This document shows, one piece after another, positions 55,961 to 63,876 of a stretch of 64,000 nucleotides of DNA (position 1 is its first letter; the number at the start of each line of letters is the position of its first letter). The position numbers and the translations under genes were made by a program. The stretch is from Rhodobacter sp. Its GTDB lineage: Bacteria > Pseudomonadota > Alphaproteobacteria > Rhodobacterales > Rhodobacteraceae. The stretch is taken from assembly GCA_027484985.1 (NCBI GenBank), contig JAIXRW010000044.1:53716-117715 (forward strand). Reading direction: 5' to 3'. Below the pieces are notes generated by a model that worked only from the letters and a program-made list of their open reading frames with translations, was not told where the DNA came from and did not search any database.

Positions 55961-56781
55961 AGCTGCCGAACCTCAGGCTGCTGTTCGGCGTCCCCCGGCC
56001 TGCAACAACCCGCTTTGTCGATCTGGGCGATCATGACGGGCCGGTCTATGCGATCGGTGACATTCATGGCTGTCACAGCCTGTTTCGCAGAACCCTGCGC
56101 GAGATCGAGAAAGATGCCCGCAAACGCGCGGGCACACCCTTGGTGGTGGCGTTGGGCGATGTTGTCGACCGTGGCCCCGACAGCGCCGCCGTGATCGAGG
56201 ACTTCGCCAATAGCCGTGCGCTATGCATGCTGGGTAACCATGAGCGGATGATGCTTTCGTTTCTGGACGATCCCGAACCGTCTTGGGATTGGCTTTCCCA
56301 AGGCGGTTTTGAAACGCTCCTGTCCTATGGCCTTTCCCTGTCGCCCAGTGATCGTTTGCCGCGGCGGCGGCTGCGTCAGATGCTAGATCTGCATGTGCCC
56401 GAAAAGCATCGGCAATGGCTGCGCGCATTGCCACACGGTTATCTGGTCCGGCGCGACGGCCAGCGGTTCATCCTGGTCCATGCCGGCATCGATCCCACGC
56501 GACCGCTGCACCAGCAGGCGGAATCGGCGGTGCTGTGGGGGCGCGATGTTTCGCTGCCCGATGACGGGTTCGTCGTGCAAGGGCATGTGATCGTCGACGC
56601 ACCCGAAGTTTCTGCGCGCCATGCGCGGATCGACACGGGCGCACACCGGACCGGACGGCTGACCACCCTGTGCCTGCCGCAGGGATCCGACATCACCGTT
56701 TTGACAATTACGAATACCGGCGACCGACAAGATCCGTCGCGCCGCGCTCTGCAAGGGAAGCACTCGATTGGAAAACACTGA
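55957..56781 (+). CDS. PPP-family metallophosphatase
   Basis: Two-metal phosphatase of 274 aa. GDIHG (34-38), GDVVDRG (67-73), GNHE (93-96), HAG and GH (VQGHVIVDAP) form the complete active site of the bacterial serine/threonine- or tyrosine-phosphatase branch. No signal peptide, so cytosolic. Its 3' end overlaps the BY-kinase gene by 14 bp and its start overlaps the ligase gene (ATGA). It is therefore well placed to remove phosphate from the kinase; bis-nucleosyl-tetraphosphatase activity is an alternative seen in the family. Confidence 0.87.
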   Translation: MKLPNLRLLFGVPRPATTRFVDLGDHDGPVYAIGDIHGCHSLFRRTLREIEKDARKRAGTPLVVALGDVVDRGPDSAAVIEDFANSRALCMLGNHERMMLSFLDDPEPSWDWLSQGGFETLLSYGLSLSPSDRLPRRRLRQMLDLHVPEKHRQWLRALPHGYLVRRDGQRFILVHAGIDPTRPLHQQAESAVLWGRDVSLPDDGFVVQGHVIVDAPEVSARHARIDTGAHRTGRLTTLCLPQGSDITVLTITNTGDRQDPSRRALQGKHSIGKH

Positions 56782-58945
56782 TCTCGATCTCGCAGCCGTT
56801 CTGGGCATCTTGCGCCGCCAGAAAAGGGTGCTTCTGGTGACGGTCGCGGTCATTCTTGGCCTTGCTTTGCTGTATCTTGTCACCGCCTCGCCGGTGTATC
56901 GCTCGTCCGTACTGATTCAGATCGATGGCAGCCGGACCAATTTGCTCGAGCCGTCCTCATCGGGGCAGGAGCAAAGTGCCATCCTGAATTCGCGTGTTGA
57001 TGGCGAAGTCGAAATCCTGCGTTCCGAAGCGACGGCGCTTGCTGTGGTCAAGGCGGCCGACCTGATCGCTGACAAGGAATTTGGGCCGCAATTGGGCTGG
57101 TTTTCGAAGCTGGGCGTGGCGCTTGGGGCCGAACTTGATGGCGGATCCCTGCGCCGGATGTTCGGGCTTGCCCCCAAACCCGCCCCAACCCCCGAAGCGC
57201 TGGTGAATGCAACGCTGCTTAAACTGCAAAATTTGGTCGAGGTCCGGCGGCGCGGCCTGACATTTCTGATCGAGATTACCGTTTATTCGAAATCGCCCGA
57301 ACGCGCCGCCAATATCGCCAATGCCTACGCCGCCGTCTATATTGAACGGCAGGTCCGCGCGAAGATACAGGCCGCCATTTCGGCGCGCGATGTGCTGCGC
57401 AAGCAGATCGACCTTGCGCAGACCCAGCTTGCCAACTCGGAAAATGCGGTCAACGGTTTCATCGAAACCAACTTGACCCGATTGGAACGGGAAACCAACG
57501 ATCCGGCCATCGGCGCCTTGCGCGCCCGCCTGAACGAAGCCAAGTCGCAACAGGCTGACCGCAAGGCCAAGATCGCGCTGGCAGATACCGCCCTGAACCG
57601 CGGCGATTGGGCTACTGTCGCCCAGTCGCTAGGCGATCAGGCGCTGAGCGAGCTTGCCAAGCAACGCGCCGAGCTTGAGGTACAGCTGCGCGGGGCCGAG
57701 GAGGGGAGCGCAGAAATCGTAGATCTGCGCGAACGTCTGGCGGCGCTGGACAGCGATCTGTCGTCGAAATCCGGCGCTTCGCTTTCAGTTCTGAAGCAAG
57801 AGGTGCAGGGGCTAGACGAACGCGCATCGCAGGCGCGCGACGAATTGCGCACCGCTCTGCTGGATTCCGACCTGTCGGGCGACATGCTGGCCGATCTTTT
57901 CAACCTTCAACAAAGTGCCACGATCGCGCGGTCGCAATACCAGACCTTGCTGGCGCGCGAGCAGGATCTCCAGGCGCTGGCCAACCTGCAAATCGCGGAT
58001 GCCCGTATCGTGTCGGAGGCGCTTGCCCCGCAGAACGCGGCTTTGCCGAACCGCAAGCTGATTGCCGCGCTGGCGCTGGTCGGGGGGGCTGGGCTGGGCA
58101 CCATGCTGGCATTCCTGCGCGAATTCTACCTGGGTGGCATCGTCTCGGCTAACCATCTAAGCAACATCATGCAAATGCCCGTTCCGGTTACTTTTGCTAC
58201 GCTTGATCTTTCCAAGACCGGGACCGACCCCGCCGATATGGTCATCTCGTCGCCCATGTCGCTTTATGCTGAAACCTTCCGGCAATTGCGTGCTGCGATC
58301 GACATAGGTTTTGGCAGTTTCGAAGACCCGACCGCCGAAAGACCGGGGCGCGTGATCCTGATCTGTTCGGCCTTGCAAGCCGAGGGCAAATCGACCACCG
58401 CTATTGCGCTGGCCCGCACCTATGCGCTTGCTGGATTGAACACCTTGCTGATCGATGCCGATATGCGCAAGCCCACGATCGGGCTTCGCCTTGGTATTCC
58501 TGAGAAGGTCGGCCTGATCGACTTCGTCTCGGGCAATCGGCGAGCGGACCTCAAACAGCTAAATCCCACCCGCGACCCGAAATCGCCGCTGATCGTGGTA
58601 ACGGCAGGTGCAAGAAGCCTGCGGCCGACCGACCAGTTGCTGAACGGCCCAGAATTCCATAGCGTGATCGATGCCGCCCGAGAAAAGTTCGATGTCGTCA
58701 TCCTTGACAGTCCGCCGATCCTACCGGTCGTCGACACGCGCTATCTGGCGCGCTATGCCGACGCCGTTGTTCAGGTCGTGCGTCACGGCACGACGATGCA
58801 GGGCGAAGTGCGTGAATCCGTGGTGCAGATGCGGTCGCACCTGCGGGCAGAGACGCATTATCTTGGGGTGCTAAACCTCGAAAATGCAGCGGGATCTCGC
58901 TATGGTTACTACGGCAATTACAGCTATTATGGCGAGCCGGGCTGA
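56768..58945 (+). CDS. Wzz-type chain-length regulator fused to a BY tyrosine kinase (ExoP/Wzc-like)
   Basis: Inner-membrane protein of 725 aa. The first transmembrane helix is at about 18-40, followed by a Wzz domain with long coiled coil (about 190-400) and a second helix at about 437-455. The cytosolic kinase has Walker A EGKSTT (about 541), Walker A' LLIDADMRK (about 560) and Walker B VVILDSPPIL (about 642). The tail is a tyrosine cluster: six Tyr within eleven residues near the C terminus, the autophosphorylation sites. The start is TTG 56768 behind AAGGGAAG and overlaps the phosphatase gene. It controls polymer length with the Wzy/Wzx proteins of the locus. Confidence 0.92.
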   Translation: MENTDLDLAAVLGILRRQKRVLLVTVAVILGLALLYLVTASPVYRSSVLIQIDGSRTNLLEPSSSGQEQSAILNSRVDGEVEILRSEATALAVVKAADLIADKEFGPQLGWFSKLGVALGAELDGGSLRRMFGLAPKPAPTPEALVNATLLKLQNLVEVRRRGLTFLIEITVYSKSPERAANIANAYAAVYIERQVRAKIQAAISARDVLRKQIDLAQTQLANSENAVNGFIETNLTRLERETNDPAIGALRARLNEAKSQQADRKAKIALADTALNRGDWATVAQSLGDQALSELAKQRAELEVQLRGAEEGSAEIVDLRERLAALDSDLSSKSGASLSVLKQEVQGLDERASQARDELRTALLDSDLSGDMLADLFNLQQSATIARSQYQTLLAREQDLQALANLQIADARIVSEALAPQNAALPNRKLIAALALVGGAGLGTMLAFLREFYLGGIVSANHLSNIMQMPVPVTFATLDLSKTGTDPADMVISSPMSLYAETFRQLRAAIDIGFGSFEDPTAERPGRVILICSALQAEGKSTTAIALARTYALAGLNTLLIDADMRKPTIGLRLGIPEKVGLIDFVSGNRRADLKQLNPTRDPKSPLIVVTAGARSLRPTDQLLNGPEFHSVIDAAREKFDVVILDSPPILPVVDTRYLARYADAVVQVVRHGTTMQGEVRESVVQMRSHLRAETHYLGVLNLENAAGSRYGYYGNYSYYGEPG

Positions 58946-58949
58946 CCCG

Positions 58950-59399
58950 TTAATCGCAGGCCCGGGCGCCCATTCGGATCGCCTCACCGCCTGAAATGAC
59001 CAGATAGCTGGTCGTGTAAAGCCGGGCCTTTGCCATGAACCAGCGCCGCAGTTCGGCCGGATACATCTCGGCCATCTGGCGCGAGACGCGTTCATATTCC
59101 TCGGGTGGTAGCGGAATGCCGCGCAGCCGCGAGCTTGGCCCATGGAAGCCCAGCCGCGCCTGTGGTGAGACGCAGGTCGTGGGTACGCCAAGCAGAAGTG
59201 TGCAGGCAGAAATGCAGGTACCTTCGATCCGCACCGGTGTGCCGGTGGCACTGAGCTGTCTGACCTGCTGGATGCGTTCAGCGACAGAGCCGCCAAGATC
59301 GCGTTTCACCGTAATGGCCTGGGCCGGTAGGGTTTGTGAACCCAGCAGCACACCCACAACAACAATCGACCGCGTTGCCACGCCAAACAGACGTGACAT
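58950..59399 (-). CDS. Periplasmic ClpP/serine-dehydrogenase-like protein (COG3904 type)
   Basis: Exported protein of 149 aa. Signal peptide to about residue 28 (PAQA). The motif GTCISACTLLL puts a Ser (Ser64) in the position of the ClpP-fold nucleophile, and His86 in RLGFHGP follows, as in COG3904 predicted periplasmic proteins. Whether it is a protease is unproven. It converges on the kinase gene with 4 bp between and is the last clear gene of the first element. Confidence 0.72.
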   Translation of the reverse strand: MSRLFGVATRSIVVVGVLLGSQTLPAQAITVKRDLGGSVAERIQQVRQLSATGTPVRIEGTCISACTLLLGVPTTCVSPQARLGFHGPSSRLRGIPLPPEEYERVSRQMAEMYPAELRRWFMAKARLYTTSYLVISGGEAIRMGARACD

Positions 59400-59613
59400 C
59401 GTTTTACCTTTTACAAGCTTAGACACTCTTTCCACCTCATAACACGCAGGTCGCTATGCGATGGTTCGCTTTTGACCGTGCAACACGGCCTCAAGACGGA
59501 AAGATTGTGGTCTGATTTAGCGAAAACGTTCGAATTGGGCCGATTTGCACAGCTATCTGCAACGAACAGGCCACCCCGAGGGCGGCATCGGGTCGGTCAG
59601 TTCGGGGAAAGCG

Positions 59614-59763
59614 TCAGGCCAGCAGGGCCAGCAGAAGCCAGACCCAAAGACCTGCCCCAAGGACAAGCATCGGAACCAGCCACAGCCCAAGCCCGGAACG
59701 TGCTCCTTGCACTTCCGCCTCGGTACTGTCCGCGACTTCGTCAATGTGGAACATCTTCGTCAC
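59614..59763 (-). CDS. Small single-helix membrane protein
   Basis: Predicted protein of 49 aa. A near-perfect ribosome site GGAGGT (59769-59774) lies 5 nt before a GTG start at 59763; an in-frame ATG follows at 59754. The first half is acidic and polar (FHIDEVADSTEAEV) and the second half a 22-residue membrane helix (LWLVPMLVLGAGLWVWLLLALLA). Function unknown. The strong ribosome site is the main evidence that it is translated. Confidence 0.5.
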   Translation of the reverse strand: MTKMFHIDEVADSTEAEVQGARSGLGLWLVPMLVLGAGLWVWLLLALLA

Positions 59764-60042
59764 GAGCGACCTCCGATACCGGGGCTGAGTTGCGCTATGA
59801 TACAATTACTCAGACTATCCATCCACCAAAAGTGGCGCACTTGCACAATAGATTAATAAAAATCATTAAAAAGAATCTAACACATACTTTGGTCTGGATC
59901 GGCCGCAAGTGTGGTGTGTGCCCGCAGTCAAAGCCTGCCAAACCGCGCAAGCCCGCCCTGTCTGGAAAGTACTAGCTAGCCAAACGAACCCAGCCCCGCA
60001 CACAAAACGGTTGAAGCAGCCAGTCGCTCCGATACATTTGAA

Positions 60043-60165
60043 AGTGGTGACGAGGGGGGACTCGAACCCCCGACCCCATGCTTATGGGCGGGTGCCCCGC
60101 GTTAACTTTGTTGGGTTTTCCCTGTAAACGAGTCGGAATTCGCCCGTTTGGGAACAAGGCCTTAT
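60043..60165 (-). repeat. tRNA-Met 3'-half plus element end: attachment-site repeat, copy 2
   Basis: Second copy of the 46271-46395 repeat in the same orientation, 13,772 bp away. The T arm, acceptor strand and CCA of the tRNA end are kept (TGACGAGG instead of TGGCGAGG), while the anticodon stem no longer pairs, so it is a decayed remnant. The last 56 bp (60110-60165) match copy 1 at 54 positions. It probably marks the junction between a first and a second tandem element. Confidence 0.72.
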
Positions 60166-60571
60166 GAGTTGCCCTTAGTTTCCTAGACACCTGCCTCGTT
60201 CAGTTTCTGCTGCCAGGTTTCGCTCTCGACGGTCCCCACGTTGACCTCACCGGTGTAAAGAGCACTGGGCCGGAGGCCTGATCCGCCCGTCCAGATGAGC
60301 TATTGTCCTCGGGCAACCTTAGGATGGGGAGGCGCCACGGATCGCGGCAGTGCAATCCGCGACGACACGATAGCTGGGCGCGTCCGACGCCAGCCCACCA
60401 CCGTTGATATATGGACGTTGATGCGGGCCAGTTGAACGACCGGGTTTTGCCTTACTGCCTCGCAGCGCGGCCAAATGTCTAACAGGCAGTGATGGGCCGA
60501 TTGGCAGCTTCACCTATGCTTCGTGAACGCGGCCCAGACGCTTGCGTCATAAGTCGGCGCACAGGTTTGGC
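60166..60571. other. Gene-free stretch after the second attachment repeat
   Basis: About 400 bp without a convincing gene. On the minus strand 60300-60187 reads as the tail of a protein ending GTVESETWQQKLNEAGV and a stop, with no start or upstream homology, so it may be the remnant of a decayed gene at the element end. The rest shows nothing I can interpret. Confidence 0.4.
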
Positions 60572-60631
60572 TGTTCCCATCGGATGCTGCTGCGCGCTCG
60601 TTGCGCCGCGCAGCAGCATCCGACGGGAACA
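60572..60631 (+). promoter_or_regulatory. 60-nt hairpin upstream of the first PemK-like gene
   Basis: Arms 60572-60596 and 60607-60631 are 25 nt each and pair at all positions (24 Watson-Crick, one G-T), with a 10-nt loop. The stem top reads CTGCTGCGCG / CGCGCAGCAG. The hairpin ends 50 nt before the PemK-like start. A second hairpin of the same size and geometry precedes the second PemK-like gene at 62057-62116. Confidence 0.8.
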
Positions 60632-60681
60632 TGAGATTTCCCCGAGAAACAGAGCGCGGATCATTACAAGGAGATCCGAAA

Positions 60682-61188
60682 ATGCAGCTCGCACCAACGC
60701 ACCTCGAGCAAAGAAGCTCTGTCCTGCCTTGGTCCAAAACGCTCACCTGTGGAGACATCGTCAGTTATCGCTTCCCGACCGACGAACCGACACCGCACAA
60801 GGCCAGACCCTGTCTTGTGCTCGATATCCTGCGGAAACGCGGGAAGCGCTATGCGATCCTTGCCTACGGGACGACCTCGAAGAACCGCCACATTTCTGGA
60901 GATGAAATCCCGCTGCATCTTCCTGATGACGCGGCCGCGGCGGGTCTCGATCGGCCGACCCGCTTTGTGGGCGCGCGCAGGATCACCGTTTCGGTAAACT
61001 GCAACCGTTTCGTTCCGGAGCCGCAGCTTCGCACGCCGGTCCTCGGCAGGTTGACCGGCGCAGAATATACGCGGGCCGTCTCGATCCACGATCGGCTGCG
61101 GGAAGAAGCGGCGGTTCTACGCAGACTGAAATCGGCCTTCAACGAAGCGACCGGCCGAGCTGAGCAACCACGGGAAACGCGACGGTAA
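60682..61188 (+). CDS. PemK/MazF-like toxin-fold protein, complete copy
   Basis: Protein of 168 aa. The opening LTCGDIVSYRFP...KARPCLVLDI...YAILAYGTTS matches the beta-strand pattern of PemK/MazF endoribonucleases (GDIV start strand, RP-x-LVL strand). The C-terminal helix (RLREEAAVLRRLKSAFNEA) is longer than in MazF. AAGGAGA lies 7 nt before the ATG. No antitoxin-sized gene precedes it; the leader holds only the 60-nt hairpin. The N-terminal half is clearly related to the truncated gene at 62176. Toxicity is inferred from the fold. Confidence 0.68.
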   Translation: MQLAPTHLEQRSSVLPWSKTLTCGDIVSYRFPTDEPTPHKARPCLVLDILRKRGKRYAILAYGTTSKNRHISGDEIPLHLPDDAAAAGLDRPTRFVGARRITVSVNCNRFVPEPQLRTPVLGRLTGAEYTRAVSIHDRLREEAAVLRRLKSAFNEATGRAEQPRETRR

Positions 61189-61568
61189 TAGCGCTGATCG
61201 AAGTCGAAGAGGGCAAGCCGGAAAGCGGTAAGCGCTGGAAGGATCGGCTCAATCCCTTTGACGTTGAGAGATGCGCCGTTCTGCACCAGCCAGGATGCGC
61301 TGACCATGATCAGCTGGAACAACGGCAGCGCGTAGGACACGTCGCTGTCCTTGAAGTGCTGCGTTATGGACTGAAGGAACGACCCCTCAGGGATAAGGCG
61401 ATCGATGTCGAAGGCGTACGCCTTCGACTTCTTGGCCAACATCATCAGAAGAAGCGTCTCTTCGTCGGCGGTGAGGGGGCGCTGCCCCTTGCCCTTCGGC
61501 AAGCGGAGCTTGGAAAAGATGGGGAAGGACGGGGCGGTTGTCTTGCGGCGCTTGGTCTTGCTGTGCAT
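60864..61568 (-). CDS. Hypothetical protein whose 3' part runs opposite the PemK-like gene
   Basis: Open frame of 234 aa. The first 125 residues look genuine: a Lys/Arg-rich N terminus, then TADEETLLLMMLAKKSKAYA and a helical domain ending FDFDQRYYRR, with AAGAAAGG before the ATG. From about 61188 downward the frame is only the complement of the PemK-like gene and is low-complexity Arg/Ser. I infer that the original gene ended or was cut near 61190, where the toxin cassette abuts. Family not recognised. Confidence 0.55.
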   Translation of the reverse strand: MHSKTKRRKTTAPSFPIFSKLRLPKGKGQRPLTADEETLLLMMLAKKSKAYAFDIDRLIPEGSFLQSITQHFKDSDVSYALPLFQLIMVSASWLVQNGASLNVKGIEPILPALTAFRLALFDFDQRYYRRVSRGCSARPVASLKADFSLRRTAASSRSRSWIETARVYSAPVNLPRTGVRSCGSGTKRLQFTETVILRAPTKRVGRSRPAAAASSGRCSGISSPEMWRFFEVVP

Positions 61569-62056
61569 CGGCGTGCCTTTCTTGCGGAACGCCGGGGAAA
61601 TCAGTCGCCTCACGGATCGAACAAAACGCCCTGGATGCACCTGTCAGACATTTTGCTTGAGAAACCGACCCCGTTGGCAGCGTGTTTTCCAGCCAAGCGG
61701 AGAAATAGCCAACACTCCTGCAAGTATTTGTAAAATAGGTATTTTATGGCATTCCCGATGACCGACAAGATGTCGACAAAACCGTCACTTTGCCAAGGCA
61801 AACAACCCGTTGCAGACAGGAAGCGGCGGCTCTATGCGACAATCCGCCGCAGATTAAGCTGGGTTTCAGACAGCGAATGAGTCAAACCTGCGTCGGCAGG
61901 GAAGCGCTCGATTTCGCAACGCGAGATGGTGGCCTTTATGCCGATCTGATGCCGTCATTCGACGGGCAGTCTGAAACATGATCCAGGTCGTGTGCGAGTG
62001 GTCCAAGACCCACGGCTACTGCCTTAACTCCTTGAACCAAGACGAACTCTTCGGGT
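61569..62056. other. Gene-free stretch between hypothetical gene and second hairpin
   Basis: About 490 bp with no convincing gene. 61700-61760 is AT-rich and contains the perfect dyad TAAAATA-GG-TATTTTA (61731-61746), which may be the promoter/operator of the minus-strand hypothetical gene starting at 61568. The remainder shows no repeat or RNA signature. Confidence 0.45.
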
Positions 62057-62116
62057 GCGGGGCTCCCGTTTCGTCTGCGCGGTTCTCGCGACGCGCAGAC
62101 GAAACCGGACCCCCGC
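62057..62116 (+). promoter_or_regulatory. 60-nt hairpin upstream of the second PemK-like gene
   Basis: Arms 62057-62081 and 62092-62116 are 25 nt each with two mismatches, around a 10-nt loop. The inner 14 pairs (GTTTCGTCTGCGCG) are perfect. Size, loop length and the CTGCGCG/CGCGCAG stem top equal those of the hairpin at 60572, but the lower stem sequence is different. It ends 59 nt before the gene. Confidence 0.75.
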
Positions 62117-62175
62117 AGAGGGTGGGACAGGACGGTGCGCGTGTCGATCCACTCTCACACTTCACGGAGATCAGA

Positions 62176-62493
62176 ATGTATCTTCCACCCGAGCAGTTCA
62201 CCCTGGTTCCGCCCTGGGCCGCTACGTTGACCTATGGCGACATCGTCAGCTTTCGCTTCCCCGCCGACGAGTCAGAAGGCGTTTCGCTGAAGATGCGCCC
62301 CTGCCTCGTCCTCGAAGTCGAGGATAGGCAAGGCCTCCGGTTCGCGACGCTGGCCTTTGGCACGTCAATCGGCAGCCGCGCGAACCGCGGATACGAGATT
62401 CGCGTAAATCGCGATGTGGAAGCCACCGCCGCCGGTCTCGACGGCCCCACCAGCGGCAACCCGTGCATGGCCTGCAAAGCCAGCCAGACGTGA
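62176..62493 (+). pseudogene. PemK/MazF-like gene, 3'-truncated copy
   Basis: Frame of 105 aa from ATG 62176, with GGAGA upstream as in the first copy. LTYGDIVSFRFP...MRPCLVLEV...FATLAFGTS and AAGLDGPT align with the complete protein at 60682. After about 62450 similarity stops and the last 14 residues come from the antisense of the DNA methyltransferase gene. It is thus a fusion frame missing the C-terminal 75 residues or so, probably inactive. Confidence 0.65.
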
Positions 62494-63876
62494 TCGGGCG
62501 ACAGGTCGTAGTCGATATCCTCCAAATTGATCCGCCGCGTCCGCAGATAAGCGAAAGGGGCCCGCAGATCGGCATATTTCACGTCGTCCGAGGCATTCAG
62601 CCGCCGGATCCGTTCCGCCGTCACGTCGCGGCAGATGTTGCGGGCGGGATCGACCTCAGTCGCCTCGGTCGAGGAGACCATGATGAAGCGGCGCGAGCCG
62701 TTATCCTCGGCATTCAACTCCATCACCGCCTGCGCGGTCGTGGCGGAACCCGCGAAGAAATCGAGGACGAGGTCGGTCGGCCCGGTGGACTGCCGGATAA
62801 GTTCGCGGATCAGCGAGACGGGTTTGGCGTAATTGAAGGCTTTTTCACCGAAGATGGATTTGACGTCTTTCGCGGCCTCGTCATTAGTTCCAGACACGAT
62901 TTGGATAATCTGCGCGTCCGTGTCTTCGGCCTCTGCACGAGGCGTGACCCAACTTGAAAGAGGTTGCCGTTGGTTTCGCAGGTTCGCTTTGAACCTCTTT
63001 AAGCGTGGCGTCCCAAAGCCAACCTTCCGACCGACCCAGTAATCCAGATTGGGCAGCCCCCGTCGTAGCAGCGGCGTCTTCCCGCTCGTCGGGACATCGT
63101 TCCGATCAATCGCGTGCAACAGAACGTCCATCGTATCCCAGACCTCGATACGCTGGTCGGTGGGAAACGCGATCTGCCTGTCAGCGAGTCTATCCTCCAT
63201 GAACTGGGTTCGGGAGGTGCTGGAACGCTCCTTGATAGGATAAACCCACACGCGATCGGGATTCGGCGGGTATGCAATTCCCGAGTCTGGATCGACCAAG
63301 GGATAAAAGAGGTTCGGGCGCTCAAGGTAGCTGAAGCCAAGCGTCAAGTCGCTCTTGGTCCAGTCGCCACGCGCGTCACCATCGGGATTACTATAGAGGG
63401 CATAGGTCTTTTCGTTTCCAAGGAACCGAAAGGCCTCTTTGCCAAAAACTAGAACATGCTCATGGTCTTGGCTCATGAAGAAGCCGTGGTCTGCGTTCGA
63501 CCCCACGCGAGTCCGCCAAACCAAACTCCCGAGGCTCATCCCCGGCATCACCTCGTCCAGCAGCAGTTCCAGCTTGGCGCGGTTCTCGTCGTTGATCGAC
63601 ACCAGCATCACCCCGTCCTCGGACAACCGGTCGCGGGCGATCTCGAGCCGCTGGAACAGAAACTCGAGCCATGTGGAATGCCGCCACGCGTCTTCCTTGC
63701 TCATGTAGCTGTCGTTATAGACCCAGTCCTTGTTACCGGTGTTGTAGGGCGGGTCGATGTAGATGCATTTGACGCGCCCGCGATGCGTCATCCGCAGCCA
63801 GCGCAGGGCGTCGAAATTGTCGGCCTCGATCACGATGTTCTCGTAGGGCGCGGTCAGGTCCGACAGGCCCGCATCT
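62450..63876 (-). pseudogene. Type III-like DNA methyltransferase (Mod), broken at both ends
   Basis: Beta-class adenine methyltransferase remnant. The catalytic DPPY is in CIYIDPPYNTGN (24-35 from Met 63833) and the SAM motif DFFAGSATTAQAVMEL lies about 330 residues later, the order found in type III Mod proteins. Upstream of Met 63833 the frame continues (ILDAGLSDLTAPYENIVIEADN) until it meets the IS end, so the true N terminus is gone. At the other end the frame runs into the antisense of the PemK-like gene, giving a false C terminus to 62232. No Res subunit gene is visible. Confidence 0.8.

Noticed and set aside
59472..59975. 167-aa plus-strand frame over the small membrane gene
   Set aside because: No ribosome site and basic, low-complexity translation. 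The minus-strand frame has a strong ribosome site and a membrane helix.
60572..60631. Integron attC site
   Set aside because: The outer ends read TGTTCCC/GGGAACA, the wrong orientation for the RYYYAAC/GTTRRRY core sites. The hairpin at 62057 lacks such ends altogether, and no intI gene is seen.
60480..60682. Type III toxin-antitoxin tandem-repeat RNA (ToxI-like)
   Set aside because: No tandem repeats occur before the PemK-like gene, only one hairpin. A type III system in the strict sense is not supported; a different RNA control remains possible.
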